DNA of 64,000 nt from the NCBI RefSeq assembly GCF_022414575.1, contig NZ_JADWYQ010000008.1, positions 62,001-126,000 on the forward strand, read 5' to 3'. Origin of the DNA: Streptomyces sp. MUM 178J (GTDB lineage: Bacteria > Actinomycetota > Actinomycetes > Streptomycetales > Streptomycetaceae). The notes beneath the pieces were generated by a model. It searched no databases. It was not told the DNA's origin and saw only the letters and a program-made list of their open reading frames with translations. Positions 10,578-19,729 of this stretch are shown here, one piece after another (positions within the stretch are counted from its first letter, which is position 1; the number at the start of each line of letters is the position of its first letter). The position numbers were made by a program, and so were the translations under genes.

Positions 10578-10994
10578 ATGGACATCAGGCTTTCGCAGTG
10601 TTTCATCGCCGTCGACGACCACGACAAGGCGATCGCGTTCTACCGCGATGTGCTCGGTCTTGAGGTACGCAACGACGTCGGCTTCGAGGGGATGCGGTGG
10701 GTGACCGTCGGGGCGCCCTCGCAGCCGGACGTGAACATCGTCCTGGAGCCGCCCGTCGCCGACCCGAACGCCTCACCGGATGACAGGCAGGCCATGGCGG
10801 AGCTGATGGCCAAGGGCCTGCTGCGCGGTGTCATCTTCACGACGGACGACTGCGACGCCACCTTCGAGCGCGTCAGGGCGGCGGGCGGCGAGGTGCTGCA
10901 GGAGCCGATGGACCAGCCGTACGGCGTACGCGACTGCGGGTTCCGGGACCCCGCGGGCAATCTGCTGCGCTTCACGCAGCCTCTCGGGAAGTGA
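10578..10994 (+). CDS. VOC family protein, copy 2
   Basis: A 138-residue vicinal-oxygen-chelate protein, paralogue of the one at 9580-9990, with AIAFYRDVLGLEVRNDVGFEGMRWVTVG in the N-terminal half and GEVLQEPMDQPYG and DCGFRDPAGNLLRF in the C-terminal half. The start at 10578 was chosen because the family alignment begins at MDIRLSQCF and because a -10 element lies 7 bases before it; the frame is also open further upstream. Function is unknown beyond the fold. Together with copy 1 and the AraC protein it forms a small putative regulon. Confidence 0.85.
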   Translation: MDIRLSQCFIAVDDHDKAIAFYRDVLGLEVRNDVGFEGMRWVTVGAPSQPDVNIVLEPPVADPNASPDDRQAMAELMAKGLLRGVIFTTDDCDATFERVRAAGGEVLQEPMDQPYGVRDCGFRDPAGNLLRFTQPLGK

Positions 10995-11010
10995 GTCCTG
11001 GATCGCCCGT

Positions 11011-11086
11011 ACGGCCTTCGGCCGTGTCCTCAATCTCCCCAGTCTCCCCCGGACTTCGTCCGGGAGGCGGCTGAGGGAGATTGAGG
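11011..11086. terminator. Nested stem-loops, bidirectional terminator
   Basis: Three inverted repeats lie between the convergent VOC-2 gene and the wall-anchored protein gene: acggcc-ttc-ggccgt at 11011-11025, an outer perfect 12-bp pair (cctcaatctccc at 11028-11039 with its complement at 11075-11086), and an inner 7-bp hairpin cccggac-ttc-gtccggg at 11048-11064. The arrangement suits termination from both sides. The remaining bases up to 11163 are GC-rich and hold nothing else recognised. Confidence 0.7.
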
Positions 11087-11163
11087 AGCGGGGTCCGGGG
11101 CGGAGCCTCGGATACGGGAAGGGGTGGGGAGGGGGAAGACCCGCGGACGCGGCCGGGCGCGGG

Positions 11164-12252
11164 TCAGTTCTGCACGCGGCCCCGGCGGGCGCGGCTCAAG
11201 GCGAGTACGCTGCCGCCCGCGGCCAGCAGCAGGGCCGCGCCGCCCGCGAGGTAGGGCGTCGCCGAGCTGCTGCCGGTGGCGGCCAGGTTCTCCTTGGCCG
11301 GCTGGGCAGCGTCGGACTGCACGGAGAGCGTGCTGCCGGTCCCGGCCGATGCGCCCTGCCCCCCGGTTTCCCCGCCCGGCTCCGCGGCCTTGGCGTCGTC
11401 CTGCGGCTGCTCCGGCTGTCCGTCCCGGCCGGGCTGCTGCGGCTTCCCTGCCTGCTCTGCTTCCGCTGCCTCCGCTGCTTCCGAGCCCTCGCCGGGCCCG
11501 CCGCCCTGCCGGGGCAACTCGCAGGTCGCCCTGGCCAGGGTGACTGTCCCCTGGACGTCGGCGACATTGAGCCGCACGGGATTCACGGTGACTTTGAGTT
11601 CCAGGGCCGTGGCGGCTGCCGTGCGGGAGGTGGTCTGGGTCTTCGACAGATGCAGGGTCACCCTGCCGACGTCGGGGACGTCGACGTCCGCCGTGCCGCC
11701 GGCGGTCAGGTTGACCTTCTTGCCGAGGACCTTCACATCCCCGAGCACGTTCGATTTGACGACGGGGTGTTCGCCGACCTCGCACACGGCCTTGGAGGTG
11801 ACCTTCCGGACCTCGATCAGGGACAGCAGCGGCAGCCCCGGCACATGGACCCGGGCGCGGGCGAGATGGACGTAGCCCTCGGCCCGGCGTCGGTCCGCGG
11901 TGGCCTTGGCGGTGGCGACGTCCGCTCGCAGCACCTGAAAGGGCCTGCCCCGGTCGACCCCGTCGAGTTTCGCGGTCAGAGCCGTCTTCTCGGCGCTTGC
12001 GGGGGCCTTCACCTCGTTGAGCGTGGCCGTGAGCGGGACCACTGCCTTGTCGAGCAGAGACACGTCGAGGTCGGTGCGGAGCACGGCCGCCGCTGCCCGC
12101 CCCTTGCCGCCCTCGCCCCCGGAGGCATGCGCCGGACCGGCGAGGACGACGGAGCCCGACGCGAGGGCGACGGCGGCCGCCGTGACGGCGGCGGCACGGC
12201 GGCGGGACGCGCCGCGGCGGCGTGCGGGCATGCGGAAGGTGTTGCTGTTCAA
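11164..12252 (-). CDS. Sortase-anchored LAATG surface protein (SCO1860-like)
   Basis: Secreted, cell-wall-linked protein of 362 residues. It has a basic N-terminus (PARRRGASRRRAA), a hydrophobic signal segment and an Ala-rich cleavage region (GPAHASG). A conserved central domain of about 200 residues carries pairs of Cys. It is followed by a Pro/Gln/Glu-rich wall-spanning stretch and a sorting signal, LAATG at residues 323-327, with a hydrophobic helix and the RARRGR tail. LAxTG is the recognition motif of class E sortases in actinobacteria. The family is known in Streptomyces but has no established function. The first start is TTG at 12252 with gtggggg upstream; ATG at 12231 is an alternative. 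Confidence 0.82.
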   Translation of the reverse strand: MNSNTFRMPARRRGASRRRAAAVTAAAVALASGSVVLAGPAHASGGEGGKGRAAAAVLRTDLDVSLLDKAVVPLTATLNEVKAPASAEKTALTAKLDGVDRGRPFQVLRADVATAKATADRRRAEGYVHLARARVHVPGLPLLSLIEVRKVTSKAVCEVGEHPVVKSNVLGDVKVLGKKVNLTAGGTADVDVPDVGRVTLHLSKTQTTSRTAAATALELKVTVNPVRLNVADVQGTVTLARATCELPRQGGGPGEGSEAAEAAEAEQAGKPQQPGRDGQPEQPQDDAKAAEPGGETGGQGASAGTGSTLSVQSDAAQPAKENLAATGSSSATPYLAGGAALLLAAGGSVLALSRARRGRVQN

Positions 12253-12281
12253 GACGGTGGAACCCCCACAAGAGACATGGT

Positions 12282-12319
12282 GTCGCTGCCGCCCCTGGGG
12301 ACACAGGGACGGCAGCGAC
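12282..12319 (-). promoter_or_regulatory. Leader stem-loop upstream of the LAATG protein gene
   Basis: A 15-bp stem with one wobble pair and an 8-base loop (arms start gtcgctgccg on the minus strand) lies 30-67 bases before the TTG start, inside the presumed leader. It could act on mRNA stability or as an attenuator/terminator. The rest of the 314-base gap 12253-12566 holds no gene that can be supported. Confidence 0.5.
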
Positions 12320-12566
12320 GTCAGACACCGGCATCTTTACGCACTGAGAGTGAACCGGCAGACACCTGACGTGAGTTCACTCCAAAGTGGGGTTTCCGGG
12401 CTCGCATTCGATTCATTCGGTACGGCTGTTCCCCTGGGTCGCTCCTGTGGCGGCGGAGGGGGAGTACGCCGGTTGACTCACAGGCGCGTCCGCAACGCAA
12501 AGGAACGAACGCCGGCCGCCGGAGGTGACGTTCCGTCAACGGCGGCGGACGCCGGGCGCCGACCGG

Positions 12567-13655
12567 TCAGCCGATCACCCGGCCGTTGAGGATCACCCGC
12601 CGCGGCCCGGCCAGCACTCTGACGTCCGCGCGCGGGTCGCTGTCGTACACCACCAGATCCGCCGGTGCGCCTTCCTGCAGCGCGGGGCGGCCCAGCCAGG
12701 CGCGCGCGCCCCAGGTCGTCGCCGAGAGCGCCTCCACGGGCGGGATGCCCGCCTTCACCAGCTCCTCGACCTCCGCCGCCACCAGGCCGTGCGCCAGGGA
12801 GCCGCCCGCGTCGGTGCCGACGAAGACCGGGATGCCCGCGTCGTAGGCGGAGCGCACGGTGTCGTACCGGCGGCTGTGCAGCGCACGCATATGGGCCGAC
12901 CAGCGCGGGAACTTGGCTTCGCCACCCGCCGCGAGCCGCGGGAACGTCGCGATGTTCACCAGCGTCGGCACGATGGCGACGCCCCGCTCCGCGAAGAGCG
13001 GGATGGTGTCCTCGGTGAGGCCGGTCGCGTGCTCGATGCAGTCGATGCCCGCCTCGACGAGATCGCGCAGCGAGTCCTCGGCGAAGCAGTGGGCGGTGAC
13101 GCGCGCGCCCAGCCGGTGGGCCTCGGCAATGGCCGCCTCGACCTCGCCGCGCGGCCAGCAGGCGGTCAGGTCCCCCGCCTCCCGGTCGATCCAGTCGCCG
13201 ACGAGCTTGACCCATCCGTCGCCGCGCCGCGCCTCCCGGGCAACATAGGCGACCAGATCGCCCGGCTCGATCTCATGCGCGTAGTTGCGGATGTAGCGGC
13301 GGGTGCGGGCGATATGACGGCCCGCCCTGATGATCTTCGGCAGGTCGTCGCGGTCGTCGATCCAGCGGGTGTCCGCGGCGGAGCCCGCGTCGCGGATCAG
13401 CAGCGTGCCCGCGTCCCGGTCGGTGACGGCCTGCTTCTCGCTGGTCGCGGCATCGACCGCGCCGTGCCGGTCGAGACCGACGTGGCAGTGCGCGTCGACG
13501 AGCCCTGGCAGCGCCCAGCCATCGACGGTGACGGCCTCGAGGTCGCGCGGCCGCTCGTAGGTGATGCGGCCGTCGACCGCCCACAGCTCGTCGCGCACCT
13601 CCTCGGGCCCGACGAGCACCCTCCCCTTCACATGCAGCACCACGTGATCGCTCAT
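12567..13655 (-). CDS. Amidohydrolase family metal-dependent hydrolase
   Basis: A 362-residue TIM-barrel hydrolase of the amidohydrolase superfamily, imidazolonepropionase/dipeptidase-like. Metal ligands are visible in order: LVDAHCHVG (first His pair), WVKLVGDW (candidate carboxylated Lys), VTAHCF, IEHATGL, and FVGTDAGGSLAHGL (catalytic Asp). It ends with the usual small beta-sandwich segment GAPADLVVYDSDPRADVRVL. Substrate is unknown; members cleave cyclic amides, dipeptides or related C-N bonds. ATG at 13655 was chosen because homology begins at MSDHVVLHVKG; a TACAGT hexamer lies 6 bases upstream, suggesting a leaderless mRNA. Confidence 0.87.
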   Translation of the reverse strand: MSDHVVLHVKGRVLVGPEEVRDELWAVDGRITYERPRDLEAVTVDGWALPGLVDAHCHVGLDRHGAVDAATSEKQAVTDRDAGTLLIRDAGSAADTRWIDDRDDLPKIIRAGRHIARTRRYIRNYAHEIEPGDLVAYVAREARRGDGWVKLVGDWIDREAGDLTACWPRGEVEAAIAEAHRLGARVTAHCFAEDSLRDLVEAGIDCIEHATGLTEDTIPLFAERGVAIVPTLVNIATFPRLAAGGEAKFPRWSAHMRALHSRRYDTVRSAYDAGIPVFVGTDAGGSLAHGLVAAEVEELVKAGIPPVEALSATTWGARAWLGRPALQEGAPADLVVYDSDPRADVRVLAGPRRVILNGRVIG

Positions 13656-14066
13656 GCCTGCACTGTACGAGGACCGCGCGAGGGCCCGGATGCGCCCGGC
13701 AGCGACCCGGCAGCGACCCGGCCACCCTCCCGATTTCCCGCAGAAGAAATTCCTGACGAATTCCCGAATACTCGAAAGCGGTTTATTGAGGGCAGCTTCC
13801 CATATTCTTCTGCCCCGGTTCTCCGATCCTAAACGCCAAGGTTTCGACAGGATCGGCAACCGTAATTCGGACAGGTCTCGCGACAGTTACTAACGTGTGA
13901 CCTACTCGACAGGCCGCCCGATTCACCCCTTATATACAGCGCAAACTCGGACATACTCACAGCCTGATCGCATCCGGGTCGCGCCCGCGCGATAACACAT
14001 CATCGCGCCTTGCCCAACCCCTTCCCCCGATGCAATTTCAAAATTAGCTCGGTAAATTTGCTGGAC
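13656..14066 (+). promoter_or_regulatory. AT-richer control region upstream of ectA
   Basis: This gene-free stretch is noticeably richer in A and T than its surroundings, as expected of a regulated promoter. A candidate -10 element TAAATT (14053-14058) lies 8 bases before the ectA ATG, and no Shine-Dalgarno sequence is seen, so a leaderless start is possible. Repeated gaattcc-like and cgacag-like words occur at 13745-13765 and 13845-13915, but no operator can be assigned. The ectoine operon is osmotically and thermally induced in streptomycetes (established knowledge). Confidence 0.5.
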
Positions 14067-14597
14067 ATGACCGCCGCACAAGAAGACCTTGTACGAGGCC
14101 CGAGCGAATTCATGGAGATCGACACCCCGCGAGTGGAGGACGGAGCCGCGATCTGGCGCATAGCCCGCGACTCCGAGGTCCTGGACCTCAACTCCTCGTA
14201 CAGCTACCTGCTGTGGTGTCGCGACTTCGCGGCGACCTCCGTCGTGGCGCGCGGCGCCGACGGCGAGCCCGTCGCCTTCGTCACGGGCTATGTACGCCCC
14301 GACCGCCCCGAGGCGCTGGTCGTCTGGCAGGTCGCCGTCGACCGCGCGCACCAGGGGAAGGGGCTGGCCGGCAAGCTGCTGGACGCGCTGACCGCCAAGG
14401 TCGTCGAGACGCGCGGAATCCGGGAGATCGAGACGACCATCACTCCGGACAACACCGCCTCCGACCGGCTGTTCACCGCGTATGCCAAGCGTCACGGAGC
14501 GTCCCTGGAGCGTGAGGTGCTCTTCGACGGAGGGCTGTTCCCCGAGGGAACCCACCAGCCCGAAGTGCTCTACCGCATCGGCCCCGTCGCCATCTGA
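14067..14597 (+). CDS. ectA: L-2,4-diaminobutyrate acetyltransferase
   Basis: Second step of ectoine synthesis: acetylates L-2,4-diaminobutyrate at the gamma nitrogen with acetyl-CoA. The 176-residue GNAT protein shows the EctA hallmark DLNSSYSYLLWCRDF and the acetyl-CoA loop VDRAHQGKGLAGKLL, followed by TTITPDNTASDRLF. The start MTAAQEDL is preferred because the frame upstream is not conserved-looking and contains a promoter-like element. First gene of ectABCD; ectB follows after 105 bases. Confidence 0.96.
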   Translation: MTAAQEDLVRGPSEFMEIDTPRVEDGAAIWRIARDSEVLDLNSSYSYLLWCRDFAATSVVARGADGEPVAFVTGYVRPDRPEALVVWQVAVDRAHQGKGLAGKLLDALTAKVVETRGIREIETTITPDNTASDRLFTAYAKRHGASLEREVLFDGGLFPEGTHQPEVLYRIGPVAI

Positions 14598-14702
14598 CCG
14601 CCGCACCCGGGTGACCGGCCGTCCTCCCCTGGATCCGGCCGCGTCCCGCAAGACCGGCTGTCACCGACCAGACCACCACCCCCATCTCCCTGGAGAAACG
14701 CT

Positions 14703-15974
14703 GTGACCATCACCCCGCCCGCCCTGAGCGTCTTCGAGACCCTCGAGTCGGAGGTGCGCAGCTACTGCCGCGGCTGGCCCGCCGTGTTCGACCGTGCGCA
14801 GGGCAGCTACCTCCACGACGAGGACGGCCATACGTACCTCGACTTCTTCGCCGGCGCCGGATCACTCAACTACGGGCACAACAACCCGGTGCTGAAACGC
14901 GCGCTGATCGACTACATCGAGCGCGACGGCATCACCCACGGCCTGGACATGGCCACCACGGCCAAGCGGGCGTTCCTGGAGTCCTTCCAGAATGTGATCC
15001 TGCGGCCGCGCGACCTGCCGTACAAGGTCATGTTCCCCGGCCCGACGGGCACCAACGCCGTGGAGTCAGCTCTGAAGCTGGCCCGCAAGGTGAAGGGCCG
15101 CGAGGCGATCGTGTCGTTCACCAACGCCTTCCACGGCATGTCGCTCGGCTCGCTCGCCGTCACCGGCAACGCGTTCAAGCGCGCCGGGGCCGGCATCCCG
15201 CTGGTGCACGGCACGCCGATGCCGTTCGACAACTACTTCGACGGCCAGGTGCCGGACTTCCTGTGGTTCGAGCGGCTGCTGGAGGACCAGGGCTCCGGGC
15301 TGAACAAGCCCGCCGCCGTGATCGTGGAGACCGTGCAGGGCGAGGGCGGCATCAACGTCGCCCGCGTCGAGTGGCTGCGCGCCCTCCAGGAGCTGTGCCA
15401 CCGCCAGGACATGCTGCTGATCGTCGACGACATCCAGATGGGCTGCGGCCGCACCGGCGGCTTCTTCTCCTTCGAGGAGGCCGGCATCAGCCCGGACATC
15501 GTCACCCTCTCCAAGTCCATCAGCGGCTACGGCCTGCCGATGGCGCTGACGCTGTTCAAGCCGGAGCTGGACATCTGGGAGCCGGGCGAGCACAACGGCA
15601 CCTTCCGCGGCAACAACCCGGCCTTCGTCACGGCCGCGGCCGCGCTCGACGCCTACTGGGCCGACGGCCAGATGGAGAAGCAGACCATGGCGCGCGGCGA
15701 GCAGGTCGAGCGTGCGCTGCTGTCGGTCGTCGAGGAGAGCGGCTCCGAGGCCGGCGCCTCCTTCCGCGGCCGCGGCCTGGTCTGGGGCCTGGAGTTCGAG
15801 GACAAGGCGCGCGCCACGGCGGTCTGCGCCCGCGCCTTCGAGCTGGGGCTGCTGCTGGAGACCTCGGGCCCGGAGAGCGAGGTGGTCAAACTGCTGCCGC
15901 CGCTGACCGTCAGCCCGGAGGAACTGGACGAGGGCCTGCGCATCCTGGCGCGCGCCGTCCGCGAGACGGCCTGA
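14703..15974 (+). CDS. ectB: Diaminobutyrate--2-oxoglutarate aminotransferase
   Basis: First step of ectoine synthesis: transfers an amino group from glutamate to aspartate-4-semialdehyde, giving 2,4-diaminobutyrate. Class III PLP aminotransferase of 423 residues; the PLP lysine is Lys271 in [15 protein letters not shown], preceded by [14 protein letters not shown], with [15 protein letters not shown] near the N-terminus typical of EctB. The start is GTG with ggagaaac upstream. It lies within the ectABCD operon, and sequence and length are normal. Confidence 0.97.
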   Translation: MTITPPALSVFETLESEVRSYCRGWPAVFDRAQGSYLHDEDGHTYLDFFAGAGSLNYGHNNPVLKRALIDYIERDGITHGLDMATTAKRAFLESFQNVILRPRDLPYKVMFPGPTGTNAVESALKLARKVKGREAIVSFTNAFHGMSLGSLAVTGNAFKRAGAGIPLVHGTPMPFDNYFDGQVPDFLWFERLLEDQGSGLNKPAAVIVETVQGEGGINVARVEWLRALQELCHRQDMLLIVDDIQMGCGRTGGFFSFEEAGISPDIVTLSKSISGYGLPMALTLFKPELDIWEPGEHNGTFRGNNPAFVTAAAALDAYWADGQMEKQTMARGEQVERALLSVVEESGSEAGASFRGRGLVWGLEFEDKARATAVCARAFELGLLLETSGPESEVVKLLPPLTVSPEELDEGLRILARAVRETA

Positions 15975-16140
15975 CCGTCTTCCCGCCCCCGGCGCCGCGG
16001 CGGGGAAACCTGCCGGGAGGGCGTCGGCAATGTAGTCGACCGGGGTGGACGCCGTGTGCGTCCGCCCCGGTCAGCCGAGCGGGCCGCCCGTCCGCGACCG
16101 CCTGCTGCACCCGTACGCACGAGAAAGGCAACAAGACACC

Positions 16141-16539
16141 GTGATCGTCCGATCGTTGAAGGACATTGAGAACACCGAGCGCCATGTGAAATCGGCGTCC
16201 GGCACCTGGGAGAGCAAGCGCATCGTGCTCGCAAAGGAGAAGGTCGGCTTCTCCCTGCACGAGACCGTGCTGTACGCGGGCACGGAGACGTCGATGTGGT
16301 ACGCGAACCACGTCGAGGCCGTGCTGTGCGTAGAGGGCGAGGCGGAGCTCACCGACGACGAGACGGGCGAGAAGCACTGGATAGCGCCCGGCACGATGTA
16401 TCTGCTGGACGGGCACGAGAAGCACACTCTGCGCCCCAAGACCGACTTCCGTTGCGTCTGCGTCTTCAACCCGCCCGTGACCGGACGGGAGGACCACGAC
16501 GAGAACGGCGTCTACCCGCTGCTGACCGAGGAGGGCTGA
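16141..16539 (+). CDS. ectC: L-ectoine synthase
   Basis: Cupin-fold dehydratase that closes the ring of N-gamma-acetyl-diaminobutyrate to give ectoine. 132 residues, starting at GTG ([16 protein letters not shown], the conserved EctC N-terminus). The cupin region contains [25 protein letters not shown] (in two parts), [19 protein letters not shown] and [21 protein letters not shown], all family hallmarks. The frame runs further upstream but that part is not EctC. The ectD start lies 4 bases after its stop. Confidence 0.97.
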   Translation: MIVRSLKDIENTERHVKSASGTWESKRIVLAKEKVGFSLHETVLYAGTETSMWYANHVEAVLCVEGEAELTDDETGEKHWIAPGTMYLLDGHEKHTLRPKTDFRCVCVFNPPVTGREDHDENGVYPLLTEEG

Positions 16540-16543
16540 ACCC

Positions 16544-17440
16544 ATGGCGACCGCCGCCGCACTGACCGACCTGTACCCGACCCGTGGCGCGAGCGAGGTG
16601 ACCGTCCCCCGCCAGGACCCGGTCGTCTACTCCGCACCGGGCGCGCCCGGCCCGATCACCCCGGCCGATCTCAGCGGCTACGAGCGGGACGGGTTTCTCG
16701 CGATCGACCAGCTGATCACCGAGGACGAGGTCGCGGTCTACCGCGCCGAACTGGAGCGGCTGGTCGCCGACCCGGCGGTGCGGGCCGATGAGCGCGCCAT
16801 CGTCGAGCCGAAGTCCCAGGACGTGCGCTCGGTCTTCGAGGTGCACAAGCTCAGCGAGGTGTTCGCCGGCCTGGTGCGCGATGAGCGCGTGGTGGGCCGG
16901 GCCCGGCAGATCCTCGGCTCGGACGTCTACGTCCACCAGTCCCGCATCAATGTGAAGCCGGGCTTCGGCGCCTCCGGGTTCTACTGGCACTCGGACTTCG
17001 AGACCTGGCACGCGGAGGACGGTCTGCCGAACATGCGGACCGTCTCGGTGTCCATCGCGCTGACCGAGAACTACGACACCAACGGCGGCCTGATGATCAT
17101 GCCCGGGTCGCACCGGACGTTCCTGGGCTGTGCGGGCGCGACGCCGAAGGACAACTACAAGAAGTCCCTTCAGATGCAGGACGCGGGCACCCCGTCGAAC
17201 GAGGCGCTGACGAAGTTCGCGGACGCGCACGGCATCCGGCTATTCACCGGCAAGGCCGGCTCGGCGACCTGGTTCGACTGCAACTGCATGCACGGTTCGG
17301 GGGACAACATCAGCCCGTACCCGCGCAGCAATGTCTTCATCGTCTTCAACAGCGTGGAGAACGCGGCCGTGGAGCCGTTCGCGGCGCCGGTGCGGCGTCC
17401 GGAGTTCATCGGGGCGCGGGAGTTCACGCCGGTGCGGTGA
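16544..17440 (+). CDS. ectD: Ectoine 5-hydroxylase
   Basis: Fe(II)- and 2-oxoglutarate-dependent dioxygenase that hydroxylates ectoine to 5-hydroxyectoine. 298 residues. The iron-binding facial triad is visible as His149 and Asp151 in [11 protein letters not shown] and His250 in [12 protein letters not shown]; the EctD signature surrounds the first pair. Last gene of ectABCD, followed directly by a strong stem-loop terminator. Its presence means the host can make hydroxyectoine as well as ectoine. Confidence 0.97.
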   Translation: MATAAALTDLYPTRGASEVTVPRQDPVVYSAPGAPGPITPADLSGYERDGFLAIDQLITEDEVAVYRAELERLVADPAVRADERAIVEPKSQDVRSVFEVHKLSEVFAGLVRDERVVGRARQILGSDVYVHQSRINVKPGFGASGFYWHSDFETWHAEDGLPNMRTVSVSIALTENYDTNGGLMIMPGSHRTFLGCAGATPKDNYKKSLQMQDAGTPSNEALTKFADAHGIRLFTGKAGSATWFDCNCMHGSGDNISPYPRSNVFIVFNSVENAAVEPFAAPVRRPEFIGAREFTPVR

Positions 17441-17466
17441 CGCAGCGTCAGCAGCAGACGTCCTGA

Positions 17467-17495
17467 GGGGGCCGGTCCGGTGCGGACCGGCCCCC
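17467..17495 (+). terminator. Terminator of the ectABCD operon
   Basis: A perfect 13-bp stem (gggggccggtccg, loop gtg, then the complement) begins 26 bases after the ectD stop and is followed by tt. It also lies just after the stop of the convergent OYE gene, so it may work in both directions. Confidence 0.85.
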
Positions 17496-17504
17496 TTGTC
17501 GCGC

Positions 17505-18587
17505 TCAGGCGGCGGTCAGCGCCGGGTAGTCCGTGAAGCCGCTGTCCCCGCCCCCGAAGAAGGTGGCCGGGTCAGGGGTGTTGTACGGGCCGCCGGCCCG
17601 CAGCCGCGCCGGGAGGTCCGGGTTGGCGAGGAACAGCGCTCCGAAGGCCAGGACGTCGGCGACGCCGTCCTCGACCAGCGTGAGCGCCTCGGGCCCGGTG
17701 AACCCCTCGGCCGCCGGGTTGAGGACGAAGGTCCCGGAGAACTGCTTGCGCAGGGCGAGGGTCGTCTCCCGCAGTTCGGGCAGGGCCTCCATGAGGTGGA
17801 GGTAGCCGAGCCCCAGCGGTTCGAGTGCGGCGACGAGCCTGGTGTACGTCTCCTCGGCGTCGGGCTCGGACCCCGCCATGTCGTTGTACGGGTTGGCCGG
17901 GGAGATCCGCAGCCCCGTGCGGTGCGCGCCGATCTCGGCCGCGACGGCCTTGACGACCTCGACGGCGAAGCGGATGCGGTTCTCGGCCGAGCCGCCCCAC
18001 TCGTCGGTGCGCTGGTTGACGCCGGGCGCCAGGAACTGGTGGACCAGGTAGCCGTTCGCGCCGTGGATCTCCACGCCGTCGAAGCCGGCGTCGACGGCGT
18101 TGCGGGCGGCCGTGGCGAAGTCGCCTATGGTGGCGCGCACCTCGTCGGAGGTCAGCGCCTTGGGCGTGGGGAAGTCCTTGGGACCGTCGTGGGTGTAGAC
18201 CTGGCCCTGGGCGGCGACGGCGGAGGGGCCGACGGGGTGGAGGCCCTCCGGAAGCAGGACGGGGTGGCCGATGCGGCCGGAGTGCATGATCTGGGCGAAG
18301 ATCACACCGCCCTTCTCGTGGACGGCGTCGGTGACCTTGCGCCAGGCGGCGACCTGCTCGGCGCTGTGCAGGCCGGGAGTGTCGGGGTAGCCCTGGCCGA
18401 CGGCGGAGGGCTGGATTCCCTCGGAGACGATCAGGCCGGCAGAGGCGCGCTGGGCGTAGTAGGTGGCGACGGATTCCGTGGGGGTCAGTCCCGGACCGAA
18501 GGCCCGGCTGCGGGTCATGGGAGCCATGGCGATGCGGTTGGCGAGCTGCGCGCCGGAGAGGTCGATCGGGTCGAATGCGGTGGTCAT
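17505..18587 (-). CDS. Old yellow enzyme family NADH:flavin oxidoreductase (ene-reductase)
   Basis: FMN-dependent TIM-barrel ene-reductase of 360 residues. It has the N-terminal [11 protein letters not shown] flavin-binding segment, the substrate-binding His/Asn pair in [15 protein letters not shown], then [19 protein letters not shown], and [16 protein letters not shown] near the phosphate site. Such enzymes reduce activated C=C bonds of electrophiles such as quinones or enones. It is transcribed away from the MarR gene at 18733, and two identical operator-like sites lie between them, so it is probably induced by an electrophile or oxidant sensed by that regulator (inference). Confidence 0.93.
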   Translation of the reverse strand: MTTAFDPIDLSGAQLANRIAMAPMTRSRAFGPGLTPTESVATYYAQRASAGLIVSEGIQPSAVGQGYPDTPGLHSAEQVAAWRKVTDAVHEKGGVIFAQIMHSGRIGHPVLLPEGLHPVGPSAVAAQGQVYTHDGPKDFPTPKALTSDEVRATIGDFATAARNAVDAGFDGVEIHGANGYLVHQFLAPGVNQRTDEWGGSAENRIRFAVEVVKAVAAEIGAHRTGLRISPANPYNDMAGSEPDAEETYTRLVAALEPLGLGYLHLMEALPELRETTLALRKQFSGTFVLNPAAEGFTGPEALTLVEDGVADVLAFGALFLANPDLPARLRAGGPYNTPDPATFFGGGDSGFTDYPALTAA

Positions 18588-18610
18588 GCGAACTCCCGTG
18601 AAGGCATATC

Positions 18611-18669
18611 ATTGGTCGGCCAAGTAAGGCGTGCGGGACACTGTAGCAGAAACTATTGGTCGGCCAAGT
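18611..18669. promoter_or_regulatory. Two identical MarR-type operator sites
   Basis: The 15-mer attggtcggccaagt occurs exactly at 18611-18625 and 18655-18669, 44 bases apart (about four helical turns). The core ttgg-tcgg-ccaa is an inverted repeat. Both lie in the divergent region between the OYE gene and the MarR gene; the first is only 24 bases from the OYE start. This is the expected layout for autoregulated MarR control. Confidence 0.75.
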
Positions 18670-18732
18670 TATTCTTTCTGGGAGACTGGCGAAGCAGCGT
18701 CACAGGAGGTCGAAAGGCCAGGGAGGCCCGCG

Positions 18733-19251
18733 ATGAGGTCCGCGACACCACAGAGTCGGCAGGGGGAGCAGGGACCTGCCTGCGCGAAGCTGCCGCAGGT
18801 CGCGGCCAGCGGACCGGTGAGCCACGCCATCGGCCGGGTCGCCCGTCTCCACCGCATCGCCGCTGGCAGGCTGCTCAAGGGGCTGGGGCTGTATCCGGGC
18901 CAGGAGTTCGTGATGATGCACCTGTGGGAGGCCGGGCCGGTCCGTCAGTCCGAGCTGATCAAGGCCGTCGAACTCGACCCGTCCACGGTGACCAAGATGC
19001 TGCAGCGGCTGGAGCAGAGCGGGCATGTGCGGCGGCGCCCGGACCCGGCGGACCGGCGAGCGGTGCTCGTCGAGGCCACGGAGAGCAGCTGTGCGCTGCT
19101 GTGCGACGTCACCGCGGCCTGGGGCGAACTGGAGGAGTACACGCTCTCGGGCCTCGACCCCGAGGAGCGGGCGGAACTGGCCAGGCTGCTGTCCAAGGTC
19201 GAGGCCGGTCTGTGCCCCGAGGCGGCGGGCTGCCCGGAGCGCCGCGGCTGA
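18733..19251 (+). CDS. MarR family transcriptional regulator
   Basis: A 172-residue winged helix-turn-helix regulator: [57 protein letters not shown] (recognition helix) and the wing [20 protein letters not shown] Cys-containing C-terminal part ([24 protein letters not shown]) could sense oxidants or electrophiles, but that is inference. The start at 18733 has ggagg six bases upstream. It is divergent from the ene-reductase and probably represses it and itself through the duplicated sites between them. Confidence 0.92.
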   Translation: MRSATPQSRQGEQGPACAKLPQVAASGPVSHAIGRVARLHRIAAGRLLKGLGLYPGQEFVMMHLWEAGPVRQSELIKAVELDPSTVTKMLQRLEQSGHVRRRPDPADRRAVLVEATESSCALLCDVTAAWGELEEYTLSGLDPEERAELARLLSKVEAGLCPEAAGCPERRG

Positions 19252-19313
19252 GCCGGCGCCCGCACCAGGGGGCGGTGCCCGCTGCACGGCACACCATGCA
19301 CGCCGGCCTCCCC

Positions 19314-19366
19314 CTCCCCCAGCACCGGCCTACCCGGCGTCGACCTCCCCCAGCACCGGCCTACCC
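19314..19366. repeat. Direct repeat, 22 bp, two copies
   Basis: ctcccccagcaccggcctac+cc occurs at 19314-19335 and 19345-19366, 31 bases apart, within a pyrimidine-rich run of gccggcctcc-like words. It is part of the 478-base gap 19252-19729, where no gene could be supported. Confidence 0.8.
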
Positions 19367-19665
19367 AGTGCCGGCCTCCTCCGGCGTCGGCCTCCCTGCA
19401 GGCCCCCTCCGGCGGCGCGCCCGTCGGCCAGGCCGCCCCGGCGGACGTCTGCCGCCACCTGCCCCTCGCCGTACGGAGCTTGCGCATCGGGCCGAATCGA
19501 CGCCGGTGGCGGCGGGGCGTCGCGCGGGGAGGCAGACGTCCACACGGCATCCGCGCGCAGCGCGGGCGGCCGGGCCCGGACGCACCGCGTCCGTCGCCGG
19601 GCACGTGTCCCGAGCGGGGCAGGACCTCCGGAGGACGCCGCACACCGAGCTGCGACTGCGGCGCG

Positions 19666-19711
19666 CCGGTCAGCCGGTCAGCCGGACTGCGGACTGCGGA
19701 CTGCGGACTGC
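19666..19711. repeat. Short tandem repeats near the end of the aminotransferase gene
   Basis: Copies of the 8-mer cggtcagc run into nearly four copies of the 7-mer gactgcg (19685-19711). They lie just after the stop codon of the minus-strand aminotransferase. Such arrays can change in length by slippage. No function is apparent. Confidence 0.8.
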
Positions 19712-19729
19712 AACAGAGGGGCGTGCCGG

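Noticed and set aside
10001..10627. A 208-codon open frame on the minus strand
   Set aside because: It is antisense to the AraC gene, which has both helix-turn-helix motifs.
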